Assembly (NCBI GenBank): GCA_018266075.1
Contig: JAFEBB010000061.1
Coordinates: forward strand, 1 to 43,652
Origin: Deltaproteobacteria bacterium
GTDB lineage: Bacteria > Myxococcota > Myxococcia > Myxococcales > SZAS-1
Length of the DNA: 43,652 nt
Direction: 5' to 3'
The notes below the pieces were generated by a model that had not been told where the DNA came from, did not search any database, and saw only the letters and a program-made list of their open reading frames with translations. Shown here piece by piece: positions 17,063-25,254 of the stretch. A program made the translations under genes and the position numbers. Numbering within the stretch: position 1 is the stretch's first letter; each line of letters opens with the position of its first letter.

Positions 17063-18175
17063 TCACGCGCGGATGCCGTCGGGATACGGCGCGCCCAGCG
17101 GGAGCTCCTTGCAGCCCTCGCGGGCGGAGCGGTACGCGGTGGTGATGAGCTCGATGCAGCGGTACGCGTCGCGGGCCTCGTGGCCCACGTAGTCGTTCGC
17201 GTCGATGGCCGCCTTGAACTGGTCGAAGAGCGCGTTGAACCAGGAGACGTGGCTGGCGTCCATCCACTTGCTGGAGATCGAGCGCTTCTCCACCTCCCAG
17301 GTCACGGCCCCCTGTGCGACGTCGGGGCCGTCGGTCTTCTTCATCACCGCCAGCTGCAAGTCGTCGTCGTCGACGGTGATGGCGCCGTGCGTGCCCTGCA
17401 CGGTGTAGATGACCTTGCGCACGCCCGCGGTCCAGGTGAGCTGGGCGTGGGCCACCCCGCCCGGGAAGGTGAGGCTGGCGGTGAAGTTGTCCTCGGTGTC
17501 GTACTTGTCGGCGTCGAGGTTCGACATCTTCGCGGTCACGGCCGTGGGGTGGCCCTGCATCCAGTCGAAGGTCAGGTAGAAGCTGTGCGAGCCATGGTCC
17601 ATGGCGATGCCGCCGCCCGAGTAGCGGTGCTCGCGGCGCCAGTGGGTCTTCCACTCGGTCACGCCCTTGGCGTGCGTGTTGCGGAAGGTGGACAGGGTCA
17701 CGCTGCGGACCTTGCCGATCACGCCTGAGGCGATGATCTTCTGGATCGCCTTCACCACCGGCGCGTGCTTGTAGTTGTGCGCGGGGAACAGCACGCGCTG
17801 CTGCTTCTGCGCGGTCTGGAGCAGCATCGCCGCGTCTTCGAGCGTGGTGGTGAGGGGCTTCTCGCAGAGCACGTGCAGCCCGCGCTCGAAGCCGGCCTTG
17901 GCGATCTTGGCGTGGTCGCAGGGCGGGGTGGCCACGTCGAGGAAGTCGAGCTCCTTCTCGTTGGCCAGGAGCTGCTCGTAGGTCTCGTAGATGCGCGCCT
18001 CGGGCAGGGCCTTCTTGGCGAGCTCGCGGCGGGCAGCGCAGATGTCGGCGACGGCCAGCAGGTCTACATCGTTCGAGCTCTTCGCCCGTTCGAGATACGC
18101 GGGCACGTGGCCCAGCCCGCCGATGAACCCGTAGCCGACGAGCGCGCCCCGGAGCTTCTTGCCGCGGTCTGCCAT
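17063..18175 (-). CDS. Gfo/Idh/MocA-family NAD(P)-dependent oxidoreductase
   Basis: The 370-residue enzyme has an N-terminal Rossmann fold (LRGALVGYGFIGGLGHVPAY, residues 8-27; VDLLAVADI) and the family signature LHVLCEKPLTTTLEDA, whose EKP lysine contacts substrate and cofactor. The C-terminal sheet domain contains GGGIAMDHGSHSFYLTFDW with the usual catalytic Asp-His pair. Members act on sugars, inositols and their derivatives. It follows the phosphotransferase-GtrA-aminotransferase operon by 108 bp and may belong to the same pathway, giving a keto-sugar or inosose for the aminotransferase (inference). GAGGGAG lies ten bases before the ATG. The substrate is not determined. Confidence 0.9.
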   Translation of the reverse strand: MADRGKKLRGALVGYGFIGGLGHVPAYLERAKSSNDVDLLAVADICAARRELAKKALPEARIYETYEQLLANEKELDFLDVATPPCDHAKIAKAGFERGLHVLCEKPLTTTLEDAAMLLQTAQKQQRVLFPAHNYKHAPVVKAIQKIIASGVIGKVRSVTLSTFRNTHAKGVTEWKTHWRREHRYSGGGIAMDHGSHSFYLTFDWMQGHPTAVTAKMSNLDADKYDTEDNFTASLTFPGGVAHAQLTWTAGVRKVIYTVQGTHGAITVDDDDLQLAVMKKTDGPDVAQGAVTWEVEKRSISSKWMDASHVSWFNALFDQFKAAIDANDYVGHEARDAYRCIELITTAYRSAREGCKELPLGAPYPDGIRA

Positions 18176-18199
18176 GCTTCCGACTCCCTCTGGAGCGCG

Positions 18200-18226
18200 A
18201 ATCTTAACGAGCGTTCAAATCGCTCG
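18200..18226 (-). terminator. candidate terminator after the aminotransferase gene
   Basis: CGAGCG at 18208-18213 pairs perfectly with CGCTCG at 18221-18226 around a 7-nt loop. On the minus strand it is followed by TTAAGATT. It lies 57 nt after the aminotransferase stop and before the dehydrogenase start, so it may end or attenuate the operon. Confidence 0.4.
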
Positions 18227-18283
18227 CGCGCGCACTTTTACTGCGTATTCCAAGGGCGAGGGAAGCCCCCGGGGCAGGAGGGT

Positions 18284-19624
18284 TCAGCGCCAGGCGCCCG
18301 ACTGGGCGAGCCCTGCAAAGACGCTGTCCAGGATGGCCAGACCTTCCAGGCCGGTATCGGCGTCCAGGGTCAGCGCGGGCTGCAGGCGGATGTGGGGGCT
18401 GTAGCTCATGGCGAGCAGGCCCTTCTTCACGCAGTCGGTGTACACGCCCTTCATCACGCTCGAGGAGACGGGCTCCTTGGTCTTGCGGTCCTTCACGATC
18501 TCCAGGGCCAGGAAGAGCCCCTCGCCGCGCACCTCGCCGACGAACGGGTACTTCTCCTTCATGGCCTGCATGGCCGTGAGCATCTTCGCGCCCACGGTGC
18601 GAGCGTTGTCCCAGAGCTTGTCCTCGCGGATGGTCTTCACGCTGGCGAGCGCTGCCGCGGCGGCGAGCGGGTTGCCGCCGTAGCTCGAGCTGGCGCCCGA
18701 GGGCTTGCTCCACGGCTCGGTGTTGGCGATCTCCGTCTTCGTGAGCACGCCCGAGACGGGGAAGCCCGAGCCAAACGCTTTTCCGAGCGTGACGATGTCC
18801 GGCTTGGCGCCCGAGTGGTCCGCGCCCCACTTCTTCCCGGTGCGGCCGAAGCCGCAGATCATCTCGTCGGCGATGAACAGCGCGCCGATCTCGTGGGTCG
18901 CTTCTTCAATCGCTTTGAGCCACTCCTTGGGCGGAACCACGTTGCCCGCGGTGCCCTGCATCGGCTCCACGATCACCGCCGCGACGGGACCTTGCGGCTG
19001 GGCCTTGAGCGCCTTGCGGGCGAACTCGGCGCAGGCGAGGCCGCAGCTGGGGTAGCTGAGGCCGAACGGGCAGCGGTAGCAGTCGGCGTAGGGGATCTGC
19101 GTGGTGCCGGGCGGGAAGGGGCCGAAGCCGAAGCGCTGCTCCGAGCCCATAAGCGCCATCGCGCCCGCGGTCTTGCCGTGGAAGCCGCCCCAGAAGCCGA
19201 CGATCTCCGTGCGCTTGGTGTAGCAGCGCGCCAAGCGAATCGCGCTCTCCACGGCCTCGGCGCCGCCGGAGTAGAGCTGCAGCCGGTCGAGGCCGTTGGG
19301 CGCCATGGCGCACACTTCGTTGACGAGCTCCGCGCGCGGCGCGCTGGTGAAGCTGCCCACGGTGAGCCGCTCGGTCTGCTCCTTGAGCGCCTTCACGTAG
19401 TTCGGGTGGCAATGGCCCAGCGCGTTCACGCCGATGCCGCCGATGAGGTCCACGTAGACGTTGCCGTCGACGTCGGTGATGGTCGAGCCGGAGCCAGTGT
19501 CCATGGCCACGCCCGCCCAGAGGGCGAAGCCCTGGAGCCCGGGCGCGAGGTGCTTCTGCTCGCGGGCCACGATCTCCTTCGAGCGCGGGCCTGGGATCTC
19601 AGTCTTCTGGACGACGCGTGCCAT
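18284..19624 (-). CDS. class III PLP-dependent aminotransferase
   Basis: The 446-residue enzyme moves an amino group between an omega-amine, amino-ketone or amino-sugar and an oxoacid. The plan is standard: VDLIGGIGVNALGHCHPN at the N side, YSGGAEAVESAIRLAR and FWGGFHGKT around the cofactor phosphate, VIVEPMQGTAGN and LFIADEMICGFGRTG with the PLP-ring Asp, and TLGKAFGSGFPVSG with the Schiff-base Lys near residue 280. An extra Cys-rich insert (YADCYRCPFGLSYPSCGLAC) lies between. The gene starts three bases after the GtrA stop, so it is translated from the same transcript as the CDP-alcohol phosphotransferase. The substrate is unknown; GABA-type, diamine or headgroup transamination are all possible. 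Confidence 0.92.
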   Translation of the reverse strand: MARVVQKTEIPGPRSKEIVAREQKHLAPGLQGFALWAGVAMDTGSGSTITDVDGNVYVDLIGGIGVNALGHCHPNYVKALKEQTERLTVGSFTSAPRAELVNEVCAMAPNGLDRLQLYSGGAEAVESAIRLARCYTKRTEIVGFWGGFHGKTAGAMALMGSEQRFGFGPFPPGTTQIPYADCYRCPFGLSYPSCGLACAEFARKALKAQPQGPVAAVIVEPMQGTAGNVVPPKEWLKAIEEATHEIGALFIADEMICGFGRTGKKWGADHSGAKPDIVTLGKAFGSGFPVSGVLTKTEIANTEPWSKPSGASSSYGGNPLAAAAALASVKTIREDKLWDNARTVGAKMLTAMQAMKEKYPFVGEVRGEGLFLALEIVKDRKTKEPVSSSVMKGVYTDCVKKGLLAMSYSPHIRLQPALTLDADTGLEGLAILDSVFAGLAQSGAWR

Positions 19625-19627
19625 GAC

Positions 19628-20101
19628 TCAGCCTTCCGTTGAAGTTTCAGCCTCAGCGCGGCGAAAAACGAACAGGCGCTGCATGGGGTAGTTCCATGCA
19701 GCGCCCACCAACACCGCGGCACCAATGACACCCGGGATCGCCGGCAGCCCCAGGTGATCGACCGCGACCCAGGACAAAAGCTCGTTCCATGCCAACGACG
19801 CCAGCGACACGACCACGTAGCGGATGGCCTGGGCTTTCCAGACCTCGGCGCGCGCGTCGAAGACCCAGTGCCGCTTGATGAGGAAGTCGGTGCAGGCGCC
19901 CGCGACCGCGCCCAGCGCGACCGCCAAAGGGTACGAGCGATCGCCCAGCAGCAAGATGGTCGACGTCACCAGCGCCCAGTCGATGAACGTGGCGGCGCCG
20001 GCGGAAACCTGGCCCTTCACGAACTGCCACGACTCCAACCAGAAACCGCCCGAAGCAGGCGTCGCGGCGGGCGAATTCGCGGGAGGCGGCTCGGCGCTCA
20101 T
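19628..20101 (-). CDS. GtrA-family membrane protein
   Basis: The 157-residue protein has four predicted membrane helices (VSAGAATFIDWALVTSTILLL, PLAVALGAVAGACTDFLI, AIRYVVVSLASLAWNELLSW, PGVIGAAVLVGAAWNYPM) and the GtrA hallmarks KRHWVF and NYPMQRLFVFRR. GtrA proteins help polyprenyl-linked sugars cross the membrane or support lipid and polysaccharide modification. Its ATG overlaps the stop of the CDP-alcohol phosphotransferase gene (ATGA), so translation is coupled. The N-terminal 25 residues are Pro/Ala rich. Paired with a phosphotransferase, it may flip or supply the headgroup or product lipid (inference). Confidence 0.9.
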   Translation of the reverse strand: MSAEPPPANSPAATPASGGFWLESWQFVKGQVSAGAATFIDWALVTSTILLLGDRSYPLAVALGAVAGACTDFLIKRHWVFDARAEVWKAQAIRYVVVSLASLAWNELLSWVAVDHLGLPAIPGVIGAAVLVGAAWNYPMQRLFVFRRAEAETSTEG

Positions 20102-20913
20102 CGCTTGCGCAGCTCCACGCGCATGAACACCGTGCGGCGGATCGCCGTCCAAGTGCCGAGGCCCGAGATCAACGCCAGGGCCAAGAGGATGAGCACATGG
20201 TGCTCGCCGTCCCAGTCCGGCCGCCAGCGCGCCAGGAACGCCGTGAAGATCGTGGCGGTGATGAGGTACGCCGCGCGCTCGTGCCGGTTCATGACGCCCA
20301 TCTTGGCGTCGAGATCCAGCGTCTCGCCCTTGGCGCGGGTGTAGCTCACCATCACGCTCGCGGCGCAGGCCGAGACCGCGAGCACGAAGCCCGGCGTCCA
20401 GTCGCGGTACATGAACGCGTAGCCGAAGCAGGTGGCCATCTCGCCCCAGCGGTCGATGACGGCGTCCAGCACCTCGCCCGCGTCGCTGGCCATGTTGCGG
20501 GCGCGGGCCACGGTGCCGTCGAGCGAGTCGCAGGCCGCGCCGAGGAAGAGCAGCCAGCCGCCGAGCGCGATGCCGCTCTGCGAGATGGCCAGCGCCGCTC
20601 CGAGCTGCAGAATCAGCGAGCTCCACGACAAGAGGTCGGGCGAGATGCGCAGCTTGATGGCGATGGGGCCCACCGGCTTCTGCAGCCAGTAGAAGTACTC
20701 GAGAAAGAACTGGCTCATCACCACATTGCCCATATTCGCGACCCGGGCGTGGTGGGGCATGCCGTTCCGAGCGACCTGGACGCCGAAGACTGCCATCAGT
20801 CCGAAAAAGAGGACCACGATGGCGACCAGCGGACCCCAGACCAGATAGGGCGAGGTCATCACGAAGGAAGTGAGGGCGTCCACGGCGGCGCTTATGTAAT
20901 TGAACGGGTACAT
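20098..20913 (-). CDS. CDP-alcohol phosphatidyltransferase
   Basis: The 271-residue membrane enzyme swaps CMP of a CDP-linked lipid or alcohol for an acceptor hydroxyl, making a phospholipid. The catalytic signature D-G-x2-A-R-x8-G-x3-D-x3-D is perfect: D132, G133, A136, R137, G146, D150 and D154. Hydrophobic helices flank it, including an N-terminal helix at about residues 22-45. The start MYPFNYISAAVD at 20913 fits; the frame extends far upstream but overlaps the divergent TolC gene. It heads an operon with GtrA (4-nt overlap) and an aminotransferase. Alternatives are phosphatidylinositol-phosphate, phosphatidylglycerol-phosphate or archaetidyl-type synthases. A MIPS gene 6 kb away makes an inositol acceptor worth testing. 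Confidence 0.9.
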   Translation of the reverse strand: MYPFNYISAAVDALTSFVMTSPYLVWGPLVAIVVLFFGLMAVFGVQVARNGMPHHARVANMGNVVMSQFFLEYFYWLQKPVGPIAIKLRISPDLLSWSSLILQLGAALAISQSGIALGGWLLFLGAACDSLDGTVARARNMASDAGEVLDAVIDRWGEMATCFGYAFMYRDWTPGFVLAVSACAASVMVSYTRAKGETLDLDAKMGVMNRHERAAYLITATIFTAFLARWRPDWDGEHHVLILLALALISGLGTWTAIRRTVFMRVELRKR

Positions 20914-20994
20914 CGGTACAAGTAGGGTGCCCTGCTTCGAGAAATGGCCCTGAGCCTTGCGGCAATTGGGTCTGACGCATCTGGGACATTGGCG

Positions 20995-22419
20995 ATGTCG
21001 ACGCTCTCCAGCCTGGCCATCGCCCTTGCGCTCGCCGTCGACGCGCCCGCGGCGCAGCCCGCTTCGGCACGTGCCACGCAGCCCGCTCCTGCGGGCCAGG
21101 CCAACCTTCCGCCCTGCGCTACGCTCGACCTCGCGAGCGCGCTCGAGCTGGCCACGCGCCGCTCGGACGAGGTGGCCATCAAGGAGGCCGAGCTGCAGTC
21201 GGCGGCGGTCGATCAATCGCTGGCGAAGGCCGTGGCCTACTTGCCAGGCGCGACCGCAACGTTCATCACCGGCCCCGTGCCCGGCGCGCACGGAACCGTG
21301 GTTCAGGCTGATCCGGGCTTCACCAACCGCTCCCTCAAGGACTTGAGCGTCTTCGTACGCCTCGACGTGAGTGCGGTGCAGCCCATCTGGACCTGGGGCC
21401 AGCTCACCGCTGCCCGCGACGCTGCCAACGCCGGCTACAGCGCGCGCTCGATGCTGCTCAAGAACCAGGTCTCTCAAGTTCAGCTGCGCATCATCCAGCT
21501 CTTCTGGGCCCAGGCGTTTGCGCGAAAGCTCCTGGGCATCGCGGGTGATGTCGAGAAGTCGCTGAAGCAGGTGAACGACAAGATCGAAGAGGAGCTCAAG
21601 AACCCGGACACCACGATCACCACCGAGGATCGCTACCGGGTGAAGCTCTTCGAGAGCGAGCTCGCCACGCGCAAGGCCGACGCCGAGAAGGGCCTGGAGC
21701 TGGCGCAGATTGGCCTCGCGGCCACGCTCGCCGTGGATCCTGCGTCGGTGCAGTTCGACTCGCCGGCGCTCGAGGCTTCGGGGCCCGAGCTGCAGCCGCT
21801 GCCCAAGCTCATCGCCCAGGCCGAGGCCCAGCGCGCCGATCTCGCCGCGCTCGACGCCGCCATCCACGCGCGCGAGGCAGAGATCCGCGCCGACGAGGCG
21901 GCGATGCTGCCCGCGTTCTTCATCGCCGGGCAGTTCAGCGTGGCGTACGCGCCGAATCGAGATCTGCAAACGAATCCCTGGGTGAACGATCCGTTCCGCG
22001 AGGTCGGCGGCGGTATCGTGCTCGGCGCGCGTCAGAACTTGGCGCTGCCGCTGCTCTGGGAGCAGAAGGAGAAAGCCCAGGCCGAGCTCGAGGTGATGCA
22101 CGCCGAGCGCAAAGGGCTCGCGCGGCTCATCGACGTGGAGGTCCAGGGCGCGCGCACCGAAGCCGTGACCGCGCAGACCAAGCTCGCCGCCGCGCAGCAG
22201 GCGCTCTCCGCCGGCAAGAACTGGTTCCGCGCCGCGGCGCTGGGCTTCGGCATTGGCACCGAGGACGCCAAGGCACTGCTCGAGGGCTATCAAGGCTACG
22301 TGCAGAGCCAGGTGAACCTGGCCAGCGCCAGCTACGATCTGCTCATCGCCCGGGCCAAGCTCGACCAGCTCACCGGAGCGCCCCTTTCCCACGGAGAAGG
22401 CAAATGCGTGCTGCCCTGA
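20995..22419 (+). CDS. TolC-family outer-membrane efflux protein
   Basis: The 474-residue protein forms the outer-membrane/periplasmic duct of an export system. A Sec signal (MSTLSSLAIALALAV) argues for the start at 20995 over the in-frame start at 20944. Two OEP repeats follow, each dominated by long helices (LASALELATRRSDEVAIKEAELQSAAVDQSL; ARKLLGIAGDVEKSLKQVNDKIEEELKN; EQKEKAQAELEVMHAERKGLARLIDVEVQGARTEA is the corresponding part of repeat two). The first helices match the usual TolC start. Its 3' end overlaps the MlaC-like gene by 16 nt. No inner-membrane pump is directly attached; the MMPL exporter at 14.4-17 kb is a candidate partner. Family membership is clear, function inferred. Confidence 0.87.
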   Translation: MSTLSSLAIALALAVDAPAAQPASARATQPAPAGQANLPPCATLDLASALELATRRSDEVAIKEAELQSAAVDQSLAKAVAYLPGATATFITGPVPGAHGTVVQADPGFTNRSLKDLSVFVRLDVSAVQPIWTWGQLTAARDAANAGYSARSMLLKNQVSQVQLRIIQLFWAQAFARKLLGIAGDVEKSLKQVNDKIEEELKNPDTTITTEDRYRVKLFESELATRKADAEKGLELAQIGLAATLAVDPASVQFDSPALEASGPELQPLPKLIAQAEAQRADLAALDAAIHAREAEIRADEAAMLPAFFIAGQFSVAYAPNRDLQTNPWVNDPFREVGGGIVLGARQNLALPLLWEQKEKAQAELEVMHAERKGLARLIDVEVQGARTEAVTAQTKLAAAQQALSAGKNWFRAAALGFGIGTEDAKALLEGYQGYVQSQVNLASASYDLLIARAKLDQLTGAPLSHGEGKCVLP

Positions 22420-23015
22420 TCGCTGCGTTCGTGGCCGTCGCCGCCGCCCAGACCGCCACCGAGGCCATCCAGAAGCGCGACGAGGAGATCCGCGCTGCGC
22501 TCCCGCCCGCGGGCCAGGAGCCGACCGCGGCGCAGAAGGAGAAGGCCGAGGACCTGCTCACCAAGTTCATCGACTTTCAGGGCATGGCCAAGGCGGCGCT
22601 CGGCTCGCAGTGGGACAAGATGTCGCCCAAGAAGCAGAAGGAGCTGCTCGACGCCTTCACCAAGCGGCTCAAGCAGGCCTCGTCGTCGCAGCTCGACTTC
22701 TACCGCTCCACGGAGATCAAGTACGACGCCGAGAGCGGCAACGGCGGCGACGTGAGCGTGCCCACCTCCATGGTGGTCAAGGGCGAGCCCACGCACGTGA
22801 CCTACGTGATGCGCCAGGGCAAGGGCGGCTGGATGATCGAGGACATCGTCATCGACGACCTCTCCACCGTCGAGACGTACCGCGGCCAGTTCCAGAAGGT
22901 GATCAACAAGGAAGGCGTGGACGGGCTCATCGCGCGCTTGAAGAAGGCGCCCGAGGAGAAGCCCGCCGGCAAGCCCGCGGCGACGGATCCCGCGCCGGCG
23001 CCCGCGACCAAGTAG
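22404..23015 (+). CDS. MlaC/Ttg2D-family periplasmic phospholipid-binding protein
   Basis: The 203-residue protein starts MRAALIAAFVAVAAAQ, a short signal peptide, with GGAGAAGG just upstream of the ATG. It then shows the family's features: DLLTKFIDFQGMAKAALGSQWDKMSPKKQKELLDAF, RLKQASSSQLDFYRS, VVKGEPTHVTYVMRQG and GGWMIEDIVIDDLSTVETYRGQFQKVI. MlaC proteins shuttle lipids between inner and outer membrane, and HpnM is a hopanoid-linked relative. The tail is Pro/Ala/Lys rich. It overlaps the TolC-like gene by 16 nt, an unusual partner because MlaC normally sits with MlaDEF. A link to the nearby MMPL (HpnN-like) pump is a reasonable inference. Confidence 0.88.
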   Translation: MRAALIAAFVAVAAAQTATEAIQKRDEEIRAALPPAGQEPTAAQKEKAEDLLTKFIDFQGMAKAALGSQWDKMSPKKQKELLDAFTKRLKQASSSQLDFYRSTEIKYDAESGNGGDVSVPTSMVVKGEPTHVTYVMRQGKGGWMIEDIVIDDLSTVETYRGQFQKVINKEGVDGLIARLKKAPEEKPAGKPAATDPAPAPATK

Positions 23016-23019
23016 ATAT

Positions 23020-23033
23020 TAACGAATCGGTTA
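23020..23033. repeat. stop-codon palindrome TAAC-GAATCG-GTTA
   Basis: A 14-bp dyad with 4-bp arms at the convergence of the MlaC-like and DUF190 genes. Its TTA (23031-23033) is the DUF190 stop codon on the minus strand. The TAA at 23020 is not in frame with the MlaC-like gene, which stops at TAG 23013-23015. Confidence 0.6.
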
Positions 23034-23372
23034 CGGCTTCTTCGGCGCGTAGCGCAGCACCCGCACCTTCTCCACCGTCACCAGGCCGTCCCCCATCATC
23101 TCGTCGAGGATCTTCTCGAGCTGCGGCAGACAGTCTTCGCTGTCCACGATCTCCACCACCATCGGCAGGTCCTCGCTGAGCCGGAGGATGTGCGCGCTGT
23201 GCAGCAGGCTGCGCGCGCCGAAGCCGGCCACGCCGCGAAACACGGTGGCGCCCGCGAAGCCGTCCTTGCGAAGGCGCTCCACCAGGGCCGTCGCGAGCGG
23301 CTGGTGCCCGTGCTTGTCCAGCTCGCCAAACAGGACGCGAACCAGCAGTTGCTCACCGTCGAGAACGCGCAT
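23031..23372 (-). CDS. DUF190 protein, CrcB partner
   Basis: The 113-residue protein fits DUF190, a small PII-like fold: GEQLLVRVLFGELDKHGHQPLATALVERLRKDGFAGATVFRGVAGFGARS, then LRLSEDLPMVVEIVDSEDCLPQLEKILDEMMGDGLVTVEKVRVLRY. A strong GGAGG precedes the ATG. DUF190 proteins are often encoded beside crcB, and it follows crcB here by 13 bp on the same strand. It probably modulates or reports on fluoride export, but the family's action is not established. Confidence 0.9.
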   Translation of the reverse strand: MRVLDGEQLLVRVLFGELDKHGHQPLATALVERLRKDGFAGATVFRGVAGFGARSLLHSAHILRLSEDLPMVVEIVDSEDCLPQLEKILDEMMGDGLVTVEKVRVLRYAPKKP

Positions 23373-23385
23373 GCGACCTCCAAGA

Positions 23386-23769
23386 TCAGCCTGCGACGAG
23401 CCTTGCCAGAAAGAGCCCCAGCACGCCTGCCACGAGACAGCCCACGAGCGTGCTCGACACGTATGCCGCAGCCAGCCCCCAGGCGCCTTGCTGGGCGAGC
23501 GCGAGCGTCTCGTAGTTGAACGTCGAGTAGGTGGTGTAGCCGCCGCAGAAGCCGGTGGTGAGCAGGAGGCGCGTGTCGGCGGTGAGCCAGGTGGTGCGCA
23601 GCGAGATCCCCATGATCATCGCGATGAGGAACGAGCCGGTGATGTTGATCGTCACCGTGCCCAAGGGGAACGCGCCGCCCATCGCCTGCTGGATGCGCAG
23701 CCCCGCGAGGTAGCGCGCCGCGCTGCCCGCGCCACCTGCGAAGAAGACCATCAACGTGCGCAGCAGCAT
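23386..23769 (-). CDS. crcB: fluoride channel CrcB/FluC
   Basis: The 127-residue membrane protein forms a dimeric fluoride exporter. Four helices and all hallmarks are visible: GGAGSAARYL, FPLGTVTINITGSFLIA (the TVTINITGS break), GFCGGYTTYSTFNYE (filter and sodium site) and a final helix YVSSTLVGCLVAGVLGLFLA. The start MLLRTLMVFF at 23769 gives the normal family length; an upstream GTG/ATG extension to 23817 would add a charged segment atypical of FluC. The gene leads a two-gene unit with DUF190. No fluoride riboswitch was recognised in the leader. Confidence 0.94.
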   Translation of the reverse strand: MLLRTLMVFFAGGAGSAARYLAGLRIQQAMGGAFPLGTVTINITGSFLIAMIMGISLRTTWLTADTRLLLTTGFCGGYTTYSTFNYETLALAQQGAWGLAAAYVSSTLVGCLVAGVLGLFLARLVAG

Positions 23770-23885
23770 GCTCGCCTCGTGCGCGCCCAGCTTGGAGCGC
23801 GCTCGAACGCGAGGCAAGTATCAAATCGACAAGTCCCTACAAGCTGGCGCTGCAATCACAAGTTCGTCGTATCCGCTGGGTCTGC

Positions 23886-23904
23886 TCGCTCGGGACACGA
23901 GCGA
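23886..23904. promoter_or_regulatory. 7-bp dyad in the crcB/aldolase divergent region
   Basis: TCGCTCG (23886-23892) and CGAGCGA (23898-23904) form a perfect inverted repeat with a 5-nt centre. It lies roughly mid-way between the divergent crcB and aldolase starts, where an operator would be expected. No promoter boxes could be assigned with confidence. Confidence 0.3.
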
Positions 23905-24058
23905 AGGGCAGTCCGTTCCCCGCCCTTGTTTGGGCCGTGGGTTCGCGCCCTGGACGACCTGACGAGGGTGCAGTCGATGTTGGACATGCGCAGCTTGAGG
24001 GCGGCGGCTCCGTGTCGCGCAGTCGCTTGTGGATGTGCTTGCAAGGCGGGAGGCGACG

Positions 24059-25114
24059 ATGGCGAAGGTGCCAGGCCTCGCGGAGATGGCGCGGAGCATC
24101 GTGGCGGATGGGAAGGGCATCCTCGCTGCCGACGAGACGCCCAAGACGATCACCAAGCGGCTCGTCGCTCGCGGGATCACCTCCACGCCCGAAACTCGGC
24201 GCGAGCACCGCGAGTTGCTCTTTACCGCGCCCGGGATCACCGACTTCATCGGCGGTGTGATCACGCAGGACGAGACCATCCACCAGAAGAGCGCGACGGG
24301 CGTGCCATTGGCGGAGGTCATCTCGAGGCGGGGCCTCGTGCCGGGGATCAAGGTCGACAAGGGCGTGGTCTCGCTCGCAGGCGCGCCGGGAGAGCGCGTC
24401 ACCGAGGGGCTGGACGGCCTGCGCGAGCGGCTCGAGGAGTACTTTCAACTCGGCGCCCGCTTCGCCAAGTGGCGCGCGGTCTTCAGAATCACCGAGAAGC
24501 TCCCGAGCCGCGCCTGCGTGCACGCCAACGCCCACGCGCTCGCGCGCTATGCGGCGCTCTGTCAGGAGCAGGGCCTGGTGCCCATCGTCGAGCCCGAGGT
24601 GCTGATGGATGGCGCCCACGGCATCGAGCGCTGCGACGAGGTGACGGGCGACGTCCTCGGCGAAGTATTCAAAGAATTGATCGGGCAGCACGTCATGTTG
24701 GAGGGCATGTTGCTGAAGCCCAACATGGTGATCCCGGGCCAAGACAATCCGAAGAAGGCGCCCGTGGCCGTCGTGGCCCGTGCGACGTTGCGAACCTTGC
24801 AGCGCTGCGTCCCGGCCGCGGTTCCCGGGGTGGTCTTCCTGTCCGGCGGACAGAGCCCCGTTGAGGCCACCGAGCACCTCAATGCCATCAACGCGCTCGA
24901 CGGTCCGAAGCCGTGGAAGCTCAGCTTCTCATTTGGCCGCGCGCTCCAAGACGAGGCGCTGGACGCATGGAAGGGCCGCGCCCAGAACGTCCCTGCAGTC
25001 CAGCTCGCGTTCCTGGAGCGCGCGCGCTGCGTCGCCGCGGCCGCGCAGGGCAAGTACCGCAGCGAGATGGAGCGGGACATCGCGAAGGCGCAGCCCGCAG
25101 CCGACATTCACTGA
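24059..25114 (+). CDS. class I fructose-bisphosphate aldolase
   Basis: The 351-residue enzyme splits fructose-1,6-bisphosphate into DHAP and glyceraldehyde-3-phosphate by a Schiff base. It is of the eukaryote-like class I type: SIVADGKGILAADETPKTITKR at the N-terminus, KWRAVFRITEKLPS, VPIVEPEVLMDGAH, the Schiff-base lysine in LLKPNMVIPG, and VVFLSGGQSPVEATEHLNAIN for phosphate binding. Length matches the usual 340-365 residues. GGAGG stands six bases before the ATG at 24059; an earlier start at 24029 lacks one. It appears to be a single-gene unit. A class II enzyme elsewhere in the genome cannot be excluded. Confidence 0.94.
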   Translation: MAKVPGLAEMARSIVADGKGILAADETPKTITKRLVARGITSTPETRREHRELLFTAPGITDFIGGVITQDETIHQKSATGVPLAEVISRRGLVPGIKVDKGVVSLAGAPGERVTEGLDGLRERLEEYFQLGARFAKWRAVFRITEKLPSRACVHANAHALARYAALCQEQGLVPIVEPEVLMDGAHGIERCDEVTGDVLGEVFKELIGQHVMLEGMLLKPNMVIPGQDNPKKAPVAVVARATLRTLQRCVPAAVPGVVFLSGGQSPVEATEHLNAINALDGPKPWKLSFSFGRALQDEALDAWKGRAQNVPAVQLAFLERARCVAAAAQGKYRSEMERDIAKAQPAADIH

Positions 25115-25154
25115 CCTCGGTGCGCTTCAACCTGGTGATCGACGTGATCGACCG

Positions 25155-25176
25155 CGTGCCCAAGCTCCGGGGCACG
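25155..25176 (+). terminator. candidate terminator after the aldolase gene
   Basis: CGTGCCC (25155-25161) pairs with GGGCACG (25170-25176) around an 8-nt loop, 40 nt after the aldolase stop. GCGGGAATTGATC follows, so there is no T tract and the call is weak. Confidence 0.38.
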
Positions 25177-25254
25177 GCGGGAATTGATCATTGCCAAGCG
25201 TACGCGCATGAGCACGGTGGCGATCGTCCAGAGGTCGCGGATTGGGACCTGGCC

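Noticed and set aside
20914-22392. N-terminal extension of the CDP-alcohol phosphotransferase frame
   Set aside because: It would run antisense through the whole TolC-like gene; the short start at 20913 gives a normal family length.
23770-23900. Fluoride riboswitch in the crcB leader
   Set aside because: The conserved GG-AUGG and CUGAUG-CUCC segments of the crcB motif were not found.
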